Source: Pseudomonadota bacterium | GTDB lineage: Bacteria > Pseudomonadota > Gammaproteobacteria > Burkholderiales > Burkholderiaceae_C | Assembly: GCA_021819435.1 (NCBI GenBank) | Contig: JAKARB010000008.1 | Coordinates: 124,001 to 188,000, forward strand | DNA: 64,000 nucleotides | Reading direction: 5' to 3' | Shown: positions 9,250 to 17,770 of the stretch, in pieces | Layout of the letters: each line of letters starts with the position of its first letter | Position numbering within the stretch: position 1 is the stretch's first letter | The notes under the pieces: model-generated | What the model was told of the DNA's origin: nothing | Database searches by the model: none | The model's input: only the letters and a program-made list of their open reading frames with translations | Position numbers and translations under genes: made by a program

Positions 9250-9753
9250 ATGACCATGACCTCGTCTTTTGCCACTTGCGACCTGTGCGATGAGCACAAG
9301 AACAACACCGATGGAGACTTCCGCGTGCTGCCACCTGTGTTCAAAGACTATGGCCGCCGCATCAAGTTTGCCGGGCAAGTCAGCACCGTGAAGTGCTTCG
9401 AGGACAACACCCTCGTCAAGGCTGCGGTCGACTCGCCCGGCAACGGCCGTGTGTTGGTGGTCGATGGTGGGGCCTCGCTGCGCCGCGCGCTGGTGGGTGG
9501 CAACCTGGGCAAGGCTGCTGCGAAGAACGGTTGGGCTGGCGTGGTCGTCGACGGCTGTGTGCGTGACTCGGCCGAACTCGCCGAGTGCGATGTCGGCATC
9601 CGGGCTTTGGCGCTGATGCCCTTGCCCACCGAAAAGCGCCAAGAAGGCCAGAAGGACGTGGCGGTTCAGATCCAGGGTGTCTGGGTGCGCCCGGATGACT
9701 GGCTGTATGCCGATGAAGACGGGATCGTGGTGGTTTCCCGCCCGTTGATCTGA
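9250..9753 (+). CDS. rraA: RraA family protein (RNase E regulator / HMG-CHA aldolase-like)
   Basis: 167 residues, the usual size for RraA. The characteristic core is present: VLVVDGGASLRRALVGGNLG followed by GWAGVVVDGCVRDS, containing the Gly-rich loop and the Arg-Asp pair. Family members either inhibit the RNase E degradosome or act as 4-hydroxy-4-methyl-2-oxoglutarate aldolases. Sequence reading alone does not separate these roles. GGAG about 7 bases before ATG 9250 supports the start, and a second ATG lies at 9256. It is convergent with serB. The 103-base gap (9754-9856) holds a GGGCTGA...TCAGCCC inverted repeat but no clear T-run. Confidence 0.88.
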   Translation: MTMTSSFATCDLCDEHKNNTDGDFRVLPPVFKDYGRRIKFAGQVSTVKCFEDNTLVKAAVDSPGNGRVLVVDGGASLRRALVGGNLGKAAAKNGWAGVVVDGCVRDSAELAECDVGIRALALMPLPTEKRQEGQKDVAVQIQGVWVRPDDWLYADEDGIVVVSRPLI

Positions 9754-9856
9754 GTTGCCTTTGGCGGTGGGCCTTGCTGGCTCCGGAACCAATGGGCTGA
9801 TGGGGAGGCCGCGTTGAGTCGGCAGCCCGTCAGCCCTGGGCGAAGCTCAGAAAAGC

Positions 9857-10555
9857 TCAGCGAATCAATTCTAGGAGGCGGTCGAGCCCGCCTTCCTGGA
9901 TGGACACCATGGCTTGTTCCCGCACCTTGGGCTTGGCGTGGTAAGCCACACTGAGGCCCGCCACGCCCATCATGGGCAGGTCGTTTGCCCCATCGCCGAC
10001 GGCGATCGCGGCTGAGGTTGGGGAGCCCAAGCGTGCACACAGCGCCGTGAGGTGCTGCTTCTTGGCTTCCCCATCGACGATGTCACCGATGACTTCGCCT
10101 GTCAGCACGCCTCCCTCAATGGCCAGCACATTGGCATGCGCCTCGTGCATGCCCAGTCGGGACTTCACGCGCTCGGCAAAGAAGGTGAAGCCGCCAGAAA
10201 CGAGCAGGGTATGCAGTCCGGCTGCCTTGGCTGCATCCATCAATGCTTTTGCCCCCGGGTTCAGCTTCAGGCGCTGTTCGTAAACCTGGGCAAGGCTTTC
10301 AGCCGGCACGCCCTTGAGCAGGGCCACGCGCCGCCTCAGGCTGTCCTTGAAGTCGGTGATCTCTCCTCGCATGGCGGCCTCGGTGATGGCTGCGACCTCG
10401 GCTTTCTTGCCCGCAGCGTCGGCGATCTCGTCAATGCATTCGATGTTGATCAACGTGGAATCCATGTCGAAGGCAATTGCCTTGAACGAGGACCAGTTCA
10501 GCGGCGGGGTGATGCCTCGGATGGCGAGGCCCGGCGAGTGGAAATGGGCGGACAT
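9857..10555 (-). CDS. serB: Phosphoserine phosphatase SerB
   Basis: 232 residues. HAD-superfamily motifs are all visible: FDMDSTLI (nucleophile Asp), LLVSGGFTFF (motif II Ser/Gly), a Lys at AKKQHL and VGDGANDLPMM (motif IV metal site). SerB catalyses the last step of serine synthesis, dephosphorylating O-phosphoserine in the cytoplasm. It lacks the N-terminal ACT-like extension of longer SerB proteins. The start has no Shine-Dalgarno. It lies right after a T-rich tract that ends a hairpin (10565-10610), which is probably the terminator of the PEP-CTERM gene upstream. Confidence 0.93.
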   Translation of the reverse strand: MSAHFHSPGLAIRGITPPLNWSSFKAIAFDMDSTLINIECIDEIADAAGKKAEVAAITEAAMRGEITDFKDSLRRRVALLKGVPAESLAQVYEQRLKLNPGAKALMDAAKAAGLHTLLVSGGFTFFAERVKSRLGMHEAHANVLAIEGGVLTGEVIGDIVDGEAKKQHLTALCARLGSPTSAAIAVGDGANDLPMMGVAGLSVAYHAKPKVREQAMVSIQEGGLDRLLELIR

Positions 10556-10610
10556 GAAAAGAAAATCGGTGCGCGAGGGCTGTGATTATCACAGCGCCAC
10601 GGGCACCGAT
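10555..10610 (-). terminator. Intrinsic terminator of the PEP-CTERM gene, abutting serB
   Basis: Reading the minus strand, ATCGGTGC (10610-10603) pairs with GCACCGAT (10572-10565). Inside it CTGTG/CACAG form an apical stem, and the tract TTTTCTTTTC follows directly. The T-tract ends at the serB ATG. The minus-strand TGTGATAAT inside the hairpin also resembles an extended -10, so a serB promoter may overlap this terminator. Confidence 0.6.
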
Positions 10611-10647
10611 CAGATGGGGGAAAAGCGATCGATCAGGCTTGTATCAA

Positions 10648-11328
10648 TCAGGCTTGTTGGCGGCGACGGCGGGTGGCGACAGCGCCGACCACAGCCAGGC
10701 CCAGGCCGGCCATGGCGATGCTGCTGGCTTCGGGCACGGGGGTGGCGTTGAAGGCCACTTCACCGATGCTGCAACCGACCCAGGTGCTGCTCGAAGGGCA
10801 CTGGCTGGCTTCCAGCTTGATGAATCGGACCGGGGTGGTGAGCCAAGAGAAAACGTCTGCGCCGTAGTCCACGCCTTGGGCGTGATCTGTGGGGGTCAGG
10901 TTGCTCTTCAAGCTGGTCCAGGTCACGCCGTCAATCGAGCCCAGGATGTTGAGCTTGCCGATGCCGTTGCCGTCTTCGTTCCACAGGGCCATGCCGTGCA
11001 CATCGTAAACCTCGCCCAGGTCATAAGACACGGTGGCGGCGGTGGTGCCGAAGTTGGAGAACCACTCATAGTAGTAGGTCGTGCCGGCGTCGACCACGCT
11101 GAAGTCCCACGCATGCAGCGGGTTCTGAGCAATGTAGGCGTCGAAGTCGGTCACGCCGCTTTCGTAGTCAGTCAGCAGGCCGTATTGGTCGTAGGTGCTG
11201 GAGATGGCGCCAGAGCCTGGGCCGCCAGAAATGATCTGTGCGGATTGTGCGCCGACAATCACACCGGCTTGAGCCGAGGTCAGGGCGGCCGAGGACAGGG
11301 CGGCTGCGATGGCGAGCTTCTTGATCAT
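10648..11328 (-). CDS. PEP-CTERM sorting domain protein with discoidin-like domain
   Basis: 226 residues. Signal peptide at residues 1-21 (ends SAQA). The body resembles an F5/8-type (discoidin-like) carbohydrate-binding sandwich: the stretch DVHGMALWNEDG followed by KLNILGSIDGVTWTSL, then VRFIKLEAS, is typical. The C-terminus has the tripartite exosortase signal: VPEAS, a hydrophobic helix, and RRRR before the end. Such proteins are cut and anchored by exosortase and are tied to exopolysaccharide production, which matches the glycan locus at the left of the window. AGGAG before the ATG supports the start. The exosortase itself is not present here. Confidence 0.85.
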   Translation of the reverse strand: MIKKLAIAAALSSAALTSAQAGVIVGAQSAQIISGGPGSGAISSTYDQYGLLTDYESGVTDFDAYIAQNPLHAWDFSVVDAGTTYYYEWFSNFGTTAATVSYDLGEVYDVHGMALWNEDGNGIGKLNILGSIDGVTWTSLKSNLTPTDHAQGVDYGADVFSWLTTPVRFIKLEASQCPSSSTWVGCSIGEVAFNATPVPEASSIAMAGLGLAVVGAVATRRRRQQA

Positions 11329-11345
11329 GGTTGTGCTCCTGTTTT

Positions 11346-11358
11346 GGGGAAATTCCCC
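11346..11358. promoter_or_regulatory. GGGGAAATTCCCC palindrome in the PEP-CTERM gene leader
   Basis: A perfect dyad (GGGGAA-A-TTCCCC) lies 18-30 bases upstream of the PEP-CTERM start, just before its Shine-Dalgarno. It could be an operator or an RNA hairpin. No regulator can be named. Confidence 0.3.
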
Positions 11359-11463
11359 TGGGGCGTTTAGAGTTAACTGGCACGTTACTGTGAATCCATC
11401 ACACTTGACAACCCCTTGTTCCCGGGCCTGTGGCCCGTGGTCAACCCCGGACAGGAAGATCCC

Positions 11464-12147
11464 ATGCCACGTGAACCGTTCAGCTCATCCGATTCGGCTG
11501 TGCAGCACGTTGTCGACCTGATGGATCGGTTTGGTCCCGTGCGGGCGCGCGCGATGTTTGGCGGGCATGGCTTGTACCGCGAGGGCGTCATGTTCGCCTT
11601 GTTGGCTGGTGGGGGGCTATACCTCAAGGTGGATGAGCTGTCCCGGCCTGTTTTTGCAGGGCGGAATTTGAAAGCCTTTTCATTCTCGGCCAGGGGGCGC
11701 ACGGTGCATTTGAGTTACCACGAGGCACCGCCCGAGGCACTTGAAAACGAGGCTGAGATGGCCGATTGGTGCCAACTGGCCTGGCAGGCGGCGCTGAGGG
11801 CAAAAGAGAAGGGGCCCGGCAAGGGCGCGAGGGCCGTGAAAACGGAGGCCAAAGTGCATGCCTCGGCGGCGCAGCGGCCCAGCTCGGCTGATCTGGCCGG
11901 CCTGCCCAACCTGGGGCCGCGCAGCATCGAGTTCCTGGCTGCTGCGGGCATCACCCGCCTGTCGCACCTGAGGGAGTTGGGGGCGGTGCGGGCATTCGTG
12001 CGTGCCCGCGCCCTCAACCCGGCCGTCAGCTTGAACCTGCTGTGGGGCTTGGAGGGCGCGCTCACAGGCCGGCGCTGGCAGGTTGTGGCCGAGACGGACC
12101 GCGCGAGCCTGTTGATGGCGCTCGAGGACGCGTTGCGCGAGGCGTGA
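11464..12147 (+). CDS. TfoX/Sxy family protein, two-domain
   Basis: 227 residues from ATG 11464, which has AGGAAG 8 bases upstream. The N-terminal TfoX domain shows RFGPVRARAMFGGHGLY. A Lys/Ala-rich linker (about residues 112-135) follows, then a TfoX C-terminal domain opening LAGLPNLGPRSIEFLAAAGI, a helix-hairpin-helix-like module. Family members include Sxy/TfoX, which turns on CRP-S competence genes, but betaproteobacterial members are mostly uncharacterised. It diverges from the PEP-CTERM gene and is convergent with mfd. No competence genes lie beside it. Confidence 0.82.
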   Translation: MPREPFSSSDSAVQHVVDLMDRFGPVRARAMFGGHGLYREGVMFALLAGGGLYLKVDELSRPVFAGRNLKAFSFSARGRTVHLSYHEAPPEALENEAEMADWCQLAWQAALRAKEKGPGKGARAVKTEAKVHASAAQRPSSADLAGLPNLGPRSIEFLAAAGITRLSHLRELGAVRAFVRARALNPAVSLNLLWGLEGALTGRRWQVVAETDRASLLMALEDALREA

Positions 12148-12195
12148 CATCTCGGGCGCTGCGGGGGGCGTACGCCATGCCGCGTCGCCGGAGCC

Positions 12196-15100
12196 TCAAG
12201 CCTTGATCGGCTGCCCAAGTTGTTTGAACAGGTCTCGCACGTACTGGGCACGGTCTTTCGGGTCTTTCAACTCCTTTTCAATGCGCAGCTTGTCGTTGCC
12301 AGCCAGCTTGATGTGGCGGTTCTTCTGCACCAGCTCGATGATGCGCATCGGGTCGATGGGCGGGTTGGGGCGGAATGTGACGTTGATGATGCCCGGGGCC
12401 GCATCGATCTTGATCACGCCATAGGGCTTGGCCTGCACGCGCAGCTTGTGGGTGTCGAACAGGGCCTGGGCCTGGGGCGGCAGCTTGCCGAAGCGGTCGA
12501 CCAGTTCTTCCAGCATGGCTTCGATCTTGTCGAGCGAGTCCGCGGTGGCCAGGCGTTTGTAGAGGCTCAGGCGCACGTGCACGTCGCCGCAGTAGGCATC
12601 TGGCAGCAAGGCGGGGGCGTGCAGGTTGATGTCCGTGTTGCTGCCGAACAGGCCCGAAGGAGAGAGCAGGTCGGGCTCCTTGCCGGACTTCAGCGCGCGC
12701 ACGGCTTCGGCCAGCATCTCGTTGTAGAGCTGGAAGCCCACTTCCATCATGTTGCCGCTCTGGTTGTCGCCCAGCACCTCGCCGGCACCGCGGATCTCCA
12801 GGTCGTGCATGGCCAGGTAGAAGCCGCTGCCGAGCTCTTCCATGTTCTGGATGGCGTCCAGGCGTTGCTGGGCCTGCTTGGTCAGGCCCTCGACGTCGGG
12901 CACCAGCAGGTAAGCGTAGGCCTGGTGGTGCGAGCGGCCCACGCGGCCACGCAACTGGTGCAGCTGCGCCAGGCCGAACTTGTCAGCGCGGGTGATGACG
13001 ATGGTGTTGGCCGAAGGCACGTCGATGCCGGTTTCGATGATGGTCGAGCACAGCAGCACGTTGTGGCGCTGGGCCACGAAATCGCGCATCACACGTTCAA
13101 GCTCGCGCTCGGGCATCTGCCCGTGGGCGATGGCGATGCGCGCCTCCGGGAGCAACTCGACCAGTTTGTCGCGCCGGTTCTCGATGGTCTCGACCTCGTT
13201 GTGCAGGAAGTAGATCTGGCCGCCGCGCTTGAGTTCACGCAGCACGGCTTCGCGGATCACGCTGCTCGATTCGCTGCGCACGAAGGTCTTGATGGCCAAG
13301 CGGCGCTGCGGCGCGGTGGCGATGACGCTGAGGTCGCGCAGGCCTTCCATCGCCATGCCCAGCGTGCGGGGGATGGGGGTGGCCGTGAGTGTGAGCACGT
13401 CGATGTCGGCGCGCATGGCCTTGATGGCCTCTTTGTGGCGCACGCCGAAACGGTGCTCCTCGTCGATGATGAGCAGGCCCAGGCGCTTGAACTTGACGGA
13501 CTCGCTCAGCAGCTTGTGCGTGCCCACGACGATGTCAATGGTGCCGTCTTCGATGCCCTGCATCGCCTGCTTGATCTCCTTGGCCGAGCGGAAGCGCGAC
13601 ATCTCGGCCACCTTCACGGGCCATTGCGCGAAGCGGTCGGCGATGTTCTGGTAATGCTGCTCGGCGAGCAGGGTGGTGGGTGCCAGCAGGGCCACCTGCT
13701 TGCCGCTGGTCACGGCCACGAACATGGCGCGCAGGGCGACTTCCGTTTTGCCGAAGCCCACGTCGCCGCAGACCAGGCGGTCCATCGGGCGGGGGCTGAT
13801 CATGTCCTGGATGACGGCGTGGATGGCGGCGCGCTGGTCGGGCGTCTCCTCGAAGCCGAAGCTGGTGGCGAAGGCCTCGTAGTCTTGTGCGCTGAAGCGG
13901 AAGGCGTGGCCTTCGCGGGCAGCGCGGCGGGCGTAGAGGTTGAGCAGCTCGGCGGCGGTGTCGCGCACCTGCTCGGCGGCCTTGCGCTTGGCCTTGTCCC
14001 ATTGCGGCGAACCCAGCTTGTGCAGCGGCGCTTCTTCGGCGCTGACGCCGGTGTAGCGGCTGATGAGGTGCAACTGCGAAACGGGCACGTAGAGCGTGGC
14101 CTTGTCGGCGTACTCCAGGTGCAGGAACTCTGAAGGGCCTTCGCCGAGGTCGAGGTTGATGAGGCCCTGGTAGCGGCCGATGCCGTGGTTGCTGTGCACC
14201 ACGGGGTCGCCCACGTTGAGTTCGGACAGGTCCTTGATGAGCGAGTCGACGTCGGTGGTCTGCTCGTTCTTCTTGCGGCGTCGGCGCGTGCTTGGGCTGG
14301 CGTCGAATAGCTCGGTCTCGGTGACGAGGTGAAGGCTGTGCGCGTTGCCTTGGCTGGCATCGGCCTGCCAGATGAAGCCAGCGGCCAGCGGCGCGGCGGT
14401 GATGGCGTGGCGGTGGTCGCTTTCGGCAAAGGCCTTCAGGTTGTCGACGCTGGGCAGCTCCAGCTTGTGGTCGCGCAGCAGCTCCATGAGGCTTTCGCGG
14501 CGGCCGGCGCTTTCGGCCACCACCAGCACGCGGGCGTCGGTTTTGCTCAGGTGCTGCTCGAGCTTGCGCAGCGGGTCCTGGCCGCCGCGCTCGACGCTCA
14601 GGTTGGGCAGGGGGCGGGCCCATTCACAAGGCTCGCTGCCGCGCACCACCAGCACAGCGTGGGCGTTGGCCTGCGCGAAGAAGTCGTCGGGCTTGAGGAA
14701 GATGTCCTCGGGCTGAAGCAGTGGGCGCTCGGGGTCATGCTGCAGGAAGCGGTGGCGCTCGCGGGTCTCGGTCCAGAAGCGGCGCAGGGCCTCGTCGATG
14801 TCGCCGTGCAGGACGATGGCGGCGGCGCCCTGTGCGGGGTCGCCAAGGTGCTGGAAGAAGGTCGAGGTCTCGTCGAAGAACAGCGGCAGGTAGTACTCGA
14901 TGCCGGCCGTCGCCACGCCCGTGCCGATGTCCTTGTAGATGCGGGACTTGCTCGGATCCCCTTCGATGCGTTCGCGCCAGCGGTCGCGAAAGGCGGCGCG
15001 CGCGGCCTCGTCCATCGGGAACTCGCGGCCCGGCAGCAGGCGCACCTCTGGAACGGGGTAGAGGCTGCGCTGGGTGTCGGGGTCGAAGGTGCGGATGGAG

Positions 15101-15699
15101 TCGATCTCGTCGCCGAACAGGTCGACCCGGTAAGGCACGGGCGAGCCCATGGGGTAGAGGTCAATGAGCCCGCCGCGAACGGCGTATTCACCCGGTGAGA
15201 CGACTTGGCTGACGTGGTTGTAGCCCGCCAGGGTGAGCTGCGATTTGAGTGCCGCTTCGTTGAGCTTTTGCTTCTGCTTGAAATGGAAGGTGTATGCGGC
15301 CAGGAAGGACGGCGGGGCCAGGCGTGTGAGGGCCGTGGTGGCGGGCAGCATCACCAGGTCGACGCCCTTGTCGCCTTCGCCGGCCACGCCGTTCTGCATG
15401 CGCCACAGCGTGGCCAGGCGCTCGGAGATCAGGTCCTGGTGAGGCGAGAAGGTGTCGTAGGGCAGCGTTTCCCAGTCGGGGAAGATGGCGCAGCGCAGAT
15501 CGGGCGCGAAGAAGGCGACCTCGTCGAGCAGGCGCTGGGCGTCTGCCGGGTCGGCTGTGAGCAGGGCGGTGAGCTGGCCTTGGGCCTTGCGTGCCAGGGC
15601 GAAGTGAGCCAGCAGGGCGGCGTCCGCCGAGCCGATGGGGCGGGGCAGGGTGAAGCGTTTGCCGGGGGCGATGACGGGCAAGGGCAGGGCGGGCAGCAT
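12196..15699 (-). CDS. mfd: Transcription-repair coupling factor Mfd
   Basis: 1167 residues, full length. In order: UvrB-homology domains 1-2, a central linker, the RNA polymerase interaction domain (around DPVVHSNHGIGRY), then RecG-like translocase domains with Walker A GDVGFGKTEVA, DEEH box IIDEEHRFG, TATPIPRTL, and ATPase motif VI region QLRGRVGRS. The TRCF C-terminal domain ends the protein. Mfd removes stalled RNA polymerase at lesions and recruits UvrA. The next gene, ispD, is divergent. No Shine-Dalgarno is obvious at ATG 15697-15699, but the N-terminus matches the family. Confidence 0.98.
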   Translation of the reverse strand: MLPALPLPVIAPGKRFTLPRPIGSADAALLAHFALARKAQGQLTALLTADPADAQRLLDEVAFFAPDLRCAIFPDWETLPYDTFSPHQDLISERLATLWRMQNGVAGEGDKGVDLVMLPATTALTRLAPPSFLAAYTFHFKQKQKLNEAALKSQLTLAGYNHVSQVVSPGEYAVRGGLIDLYPMGSPVPYRVDLFGDEIDSIRTFDPDTQRSLYPVPEVRLLPGREFPMDEAARAAFRDRWRERIEGDPSKSRIYKDIGTGVATAGIEYYLPLFFDETSTFFQHLGDPAQGAAAIVLHGDIDEALRRFWTETRERHRFLQHDPERPLLQPEDIFLKPDDFFAQANAHAVLVVRGSEPCEWARPLPNLSVERGGQDPLRKLEQHLSKTDARVLVVAESAGRRESLMELLRDHKLELPSVDNLKAFAESDHRHAITAAPLAAGFIWQADASQGNAHSLHLVTETELFDASPSTRRRRKKNEQTTDVDSLIKDLSELNVGDPVVHSNHGIGRYQGLINLDLGEGPSEFLHLEYADKATLYVPVSQLHLISRYTGVSAEEAPLHKLGSPQWDKAKRKAAEQVRDTAAELLNLYARRAAREGHAFRFSAQDYEAFATSFGFEETPDQRAAIHAVIQDMISPRPMDRLVCGDVGFGKTEVALRAMFVAVTSGKQVALLAPTTLLAEQHYQNIADRFAQWPVKVAEMSRFRSAKEIKQAMQGIEDGTIDIVVGTHKLLSESVKFKRLGLLIIDEEHRFGVRHKEAIKAMRADIDVLTLTATPIPRTLGMAMEGLRDLSVIATAPQRRLAIKTFVRSESSSVIREAVLRELKRGGQIYFLHNEVETIENRRDKLVELLPEARIAIAHGQMPERELERVMRDFVAQRHNVLLCSTIIETGIDVPSANTIVITRADKFGLAQLHQLRGRVGRSHHQAYAYLLVPDVEGLTKQAQQRLDAIQNMEELGSGFYLAMHDLEIRGAGEVLGDNQSGNMMEVGFQLYNEMLAEAVRALKSGKEPDLLSPSGLFGSNTDINLHAPALLPDAYCGDVHVRLSLYKRLATADSLDKIEAMLEELVDRFGKLPPQAQALFDTHKLRVQAKPYGVIKIDAAPGIINVTFRPNPPIDPMRIIELVQKNRHIKLAGNDKLRIEKELKDPKDRAQYVRDLFKQLGQPIKA

Positions 15700-15803
15700 G
15701 GCTCAGTAAATGCCGAAATGCCCGGGCACAGAGGTGGCCGGGCGCATCGGGTTCTGGGTTCTCGAAAGCGAGAGCGTCATTTTAGGTGCGAGACAATCGC
15801 ACC

Positions 15804-16568
15804 ATGTCCGAGCCCCTGCCGATCACACTGACCTCGCCCGACTTACAGCCCCGGTGTTTCGCGCTCGTGCCTTGCGCGGGCGTGGGTGAGCGGGCCGGCG
15901 TGGGCGGTCCCAAGCAATACCACCCGGTGGCTGGCCGTGCGGTGGTGGCCCACACCCTATCTGCTTTGCTGGCCGTGCCTCGGCTATCAGCCACGCTGGT
16001 GGTGCTTTCGCCGTTGGATGCCCAGTTCGAGCAGCGCGTGCCAAATTTCACCGGCGAGCGCGCCTGGGTGACGCGTGTTGGTGGCGCCACGCGTGCGGAA
16101 AGCGTGCGCAACGGCCTTGCCGAACTGCTGGCCCGAGGTGCCCAGCCGCATGATTGGGTGCTGGTGCATGACGCTGCCCGTTGCCTGCTGCGACCCGAGT
16201 GGGTCGAGCGGTTGATCTCGGCCTGCGATGGCGACGAAGTGGGCGGTCTGCTGGCCATGCCCCTGGCTGACACCCTCAAGGCCGCCGTGGCCGGCGCCGA
16301 GGGCGAAGCCCGAGCCCTGCGGACCGTGGATCGCAGCGCCAAGTGGGTTGCCCAGACGCCGCAGATGTTCCGCCTGGGCCTGCTTCAGCCGGCCTTGGTG
16401 AGTGCTTTGTCTGACCCAGCCACGGCCGCAGCGATAACCGACGAGGCCAGCGCCATCGAGGCTCTGGGGCATGCACCGCGCCTGGTGCCCGGTGAATTCG
16501 AAAACCTCAAGCTCACTTGGCCGGGCGATTTCGCTTTGGCGGAGCGCCTGATGGCGACGCGGCCTTGA
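15804..16568 (+). CDS. ispD: 2-C-methyl-D-erythritol 4-phosphate cytidylyltransferase IspD
   Basis: 254 residues from ATG 15804 (an in-frame GTG lies at 15786). The nucleotide-binding loop is VPCAGVGERAGVGGPKQY. The core WVLVHDAARCLL and the later DEASAIEALGH are diagnostic. It makes CDP-methylerythritol in the MEP isoprenoid pathway. ispF, normally adjacent in betaproteobacteria, is about 3.7 kb downstream. The last 56 bases of ispD overlap, tail to tail, the 3' end of the zeta-toxin gene on the other strand. Confidence 0.96.
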   Translation: MSEPLPITLTSPDLQPRCFALVPCAGVGERAGVGGPKQYHPVAGRAVVAHTLSALLAVPRLSATLVVLSPLDAQFEQRVPNFTGERAWVTRVGGATRAESVRNGLAELLARGAQPHDWVLVHDAARCLLRPEWVERLISACDGDEVGGLLAMPLADTLKAAVAGAEGEARALRTVDRSAKWVAQTPQMFRLGLLQPALVSALSDPATAAAITDEASAIEALGHAPRLVPGEFENLKLTWPGDFALAERLMATRP

Positions 16569-17307
16569 GACGTGGCTGTTTGGTCCCAGCCGCCGGAGGC
16601 GTGTCCGCTGACTTCGCTGCTTTCAATGCGCTCATCACCACTGGCTTGGCCCACTCCGGCGTCTGAGCCAAGGCCTCGGCCCCAACGGGCGCGCGCACCG
16701 TGCCGGCCTGCCAATGCAACACCAGCCGCGGTTGGGGCGCCTTTCCCTGGTGAGGATCGGCGTCGTGGCTGTTGTCGTAAACGCGCAGTTCCGCCAGATG
16801 CGGCAGGAGCTGGATCAATTGCAGGCGGCTCTGGTCGAAGCGGCGCCGGATGTCGGCTTCCGGGATGTCGTGGCCGCCCTTGCGCACCCGGGCTCTGACG
16901 CGAGCGAGATGCTGCTCGGGACTCGCCAGCCCCACGTACCAGATGCGCACTTCGAAGCCAGCTTCGGCGGCCTGCTTGAGCAGGCGCGTGAAACTCTGCC
17001 CACCCAGGGTGGTTTCGAAGTTGTGGTCCAGCCGCTCGGCGATGGCGTGCTGCAACAATCGTTTGCCCTCGTGCCAGGCGGCGCTGTTGGCCTGTGTTGC
17101 GCTCAGGTGTGGTTGGGCCGCCCGGATGCGCGCGGCGGCTTCGTCCGGGTTGAAATACTGGGCGCCGTGGGCGCGGATGGCGGCGCCGCCAATGCTGCTC
17201 TTGCCGGCACCGTTGGTGCCCGCCAGCACGAAGATGCGCGGGACGTGGGCGGTCTGGTCCACGGTGGGTCTCTCTGTTTGGTGGTCTGAAACGACAAGGC
17301 GCACCAT
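16513..17307 (-). CDS. Zeta-toxin family P-loop kinase
   Basis: 264 residues from ATG 17305-17307. A GTG at 17260-17262 with AGAGAG upstream is an alternative start. The P-loop is LAGTNGAGKSS (about 29-38), followed by YFNPDEAA, NFETTLGG and the conserved KGGHDIPEADIRRRF of the COG4185/zeta-like ATPases. Zeta toxins phosphorylate UDP-N-acetylglucosamine and block wall synthesis. Whether this member does so is inference. The C-terminal 45 residues are Ala/Pro/Lys-rich tail, partly encoded antisense to the end of ispD. It lies 60 bases downstream of a Phd-type antitoxin gene on the same strand, the normal antitoxin-first order. Confidence 0.82.
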   Translation of the reverse strand: MVRLVVSDHQTERPTVDQTAHVPRIFVLAGTNGAGKSSIGGAAIRAHGAQYFNPDEAAARIRAAQPHLSATQANSAAWHEGKRLLQHAIAERLDHNFETTLGGQSFTRLLKQAAEAGFEVRIWYVGLASPEQHLARVRARVRKGGHDIPEADIRRRFDQSRLQLIQLLPHLAELRVYDNSHDADPHQGKAPQPRLVLHWQAGTVRAPVGAEALAQTPEWAKPVVMSALKAAKSADTPPAAGTKQPRLKAASPSGAPPKRNRPAK

Positions 17308-17367
17308 CGAGGGTGCGCCTGAGGTGTGTGGCGCATCGGGGCGCCGAAGATGGAGGTGGTAGGGCGC

Positions 17368-17718
17368 TCAGTGAGCCGGCGTCACCGCAGCCAGGGCTGC
17401 CGCCCCCAACTCTTCAGGGGAGGCGTCAAAAGCGTTCATCATGCCCTGGCGCGAGGCCGGGGTCTGCATCTGCTGCAGCAAGGTGTCGAATTCATGGCTC
17501 AGATTGCCCAAGGCCTGATCGCGGGCATCGAGCAGTGCTTGATAGGCGTCGAGCGACAAGACGACAGCGGTGGGCCGATCCCGTTTGGTGATGGCCACCA
17601 TGCCCTGGCTGAAAGCGGTGTCCAGCACGCGCCCGAAGCTGTTTTTGGCTTCGGTGGCGGAGAACTCGGCAACGGCCACCTCTTCACCTCGGTGGTTGCG
17701 CAAAGTCAGTGCGGTCAT
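17368..17718 (-). CDS. Phd/YefM-family antitoxin
   Basis: 116 residues. The N-terminal DNA-binding/dimerisation module is clear: VAEFSATEAKNSFGRVLDTA, then GMVAITKRDRPTAVVLSLDAY. The C-terminal part (about 75-116) is helical and probably binds the partner toxin. Antitoxins of this fold normally repress their own operon. A 5-base inverted repeat (AACTG-N5-CAGTT) lies 19-33 bases upstream of the ATG. Its partner here is a zeta-type kinase rather than a Doc or RelE toxin, a cross-family combination. Confidence 0.85.
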   Translation of the reverse strand: MTALTLRNHRGEEVAVAEFSATEAKNSFGRVLDTAFSQGMVAITKRDRPTAVVLSLDAYQALLDARDQALGNLSHEFDTLLQQMQTPASRQGMMNAFDASPEELGAAALAAVTPAH

Positions 17719-17736
17719 GGGGCGCCCCTTGTGATC

Positions 17737-17751
17737 AACTGGGGATCAGTT
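17737..17751. promoter_or_regulatory. Candidate operator of the antitoxin-toxin operon
   Basis: AACTG-GGGAT-CAGTT forms an inverted repeat just upstream of the antitoxin ATG at 17716-17718, within a run containing three GATC sequences. The position fits autorepression by a Phd-type protein. The motif is short and not confirmed. Confidence 0.35.
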
Positions 17752-17770
17752 TGCGATCGATGGAGCTATT

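Noticed and set aside
12220-14133. Long open frame of 637 codons antisense to mfd, and similar ones at 2319-4025, 28403-30634, 38011-40581, 45900-48038 and 57463-59148.
   Set aside because: Each lies antisense to a well-conserved gene with His/Gln/Arg/Ala-rich composition typical of shadow frames in GC-rich DNA, with no domain motif.
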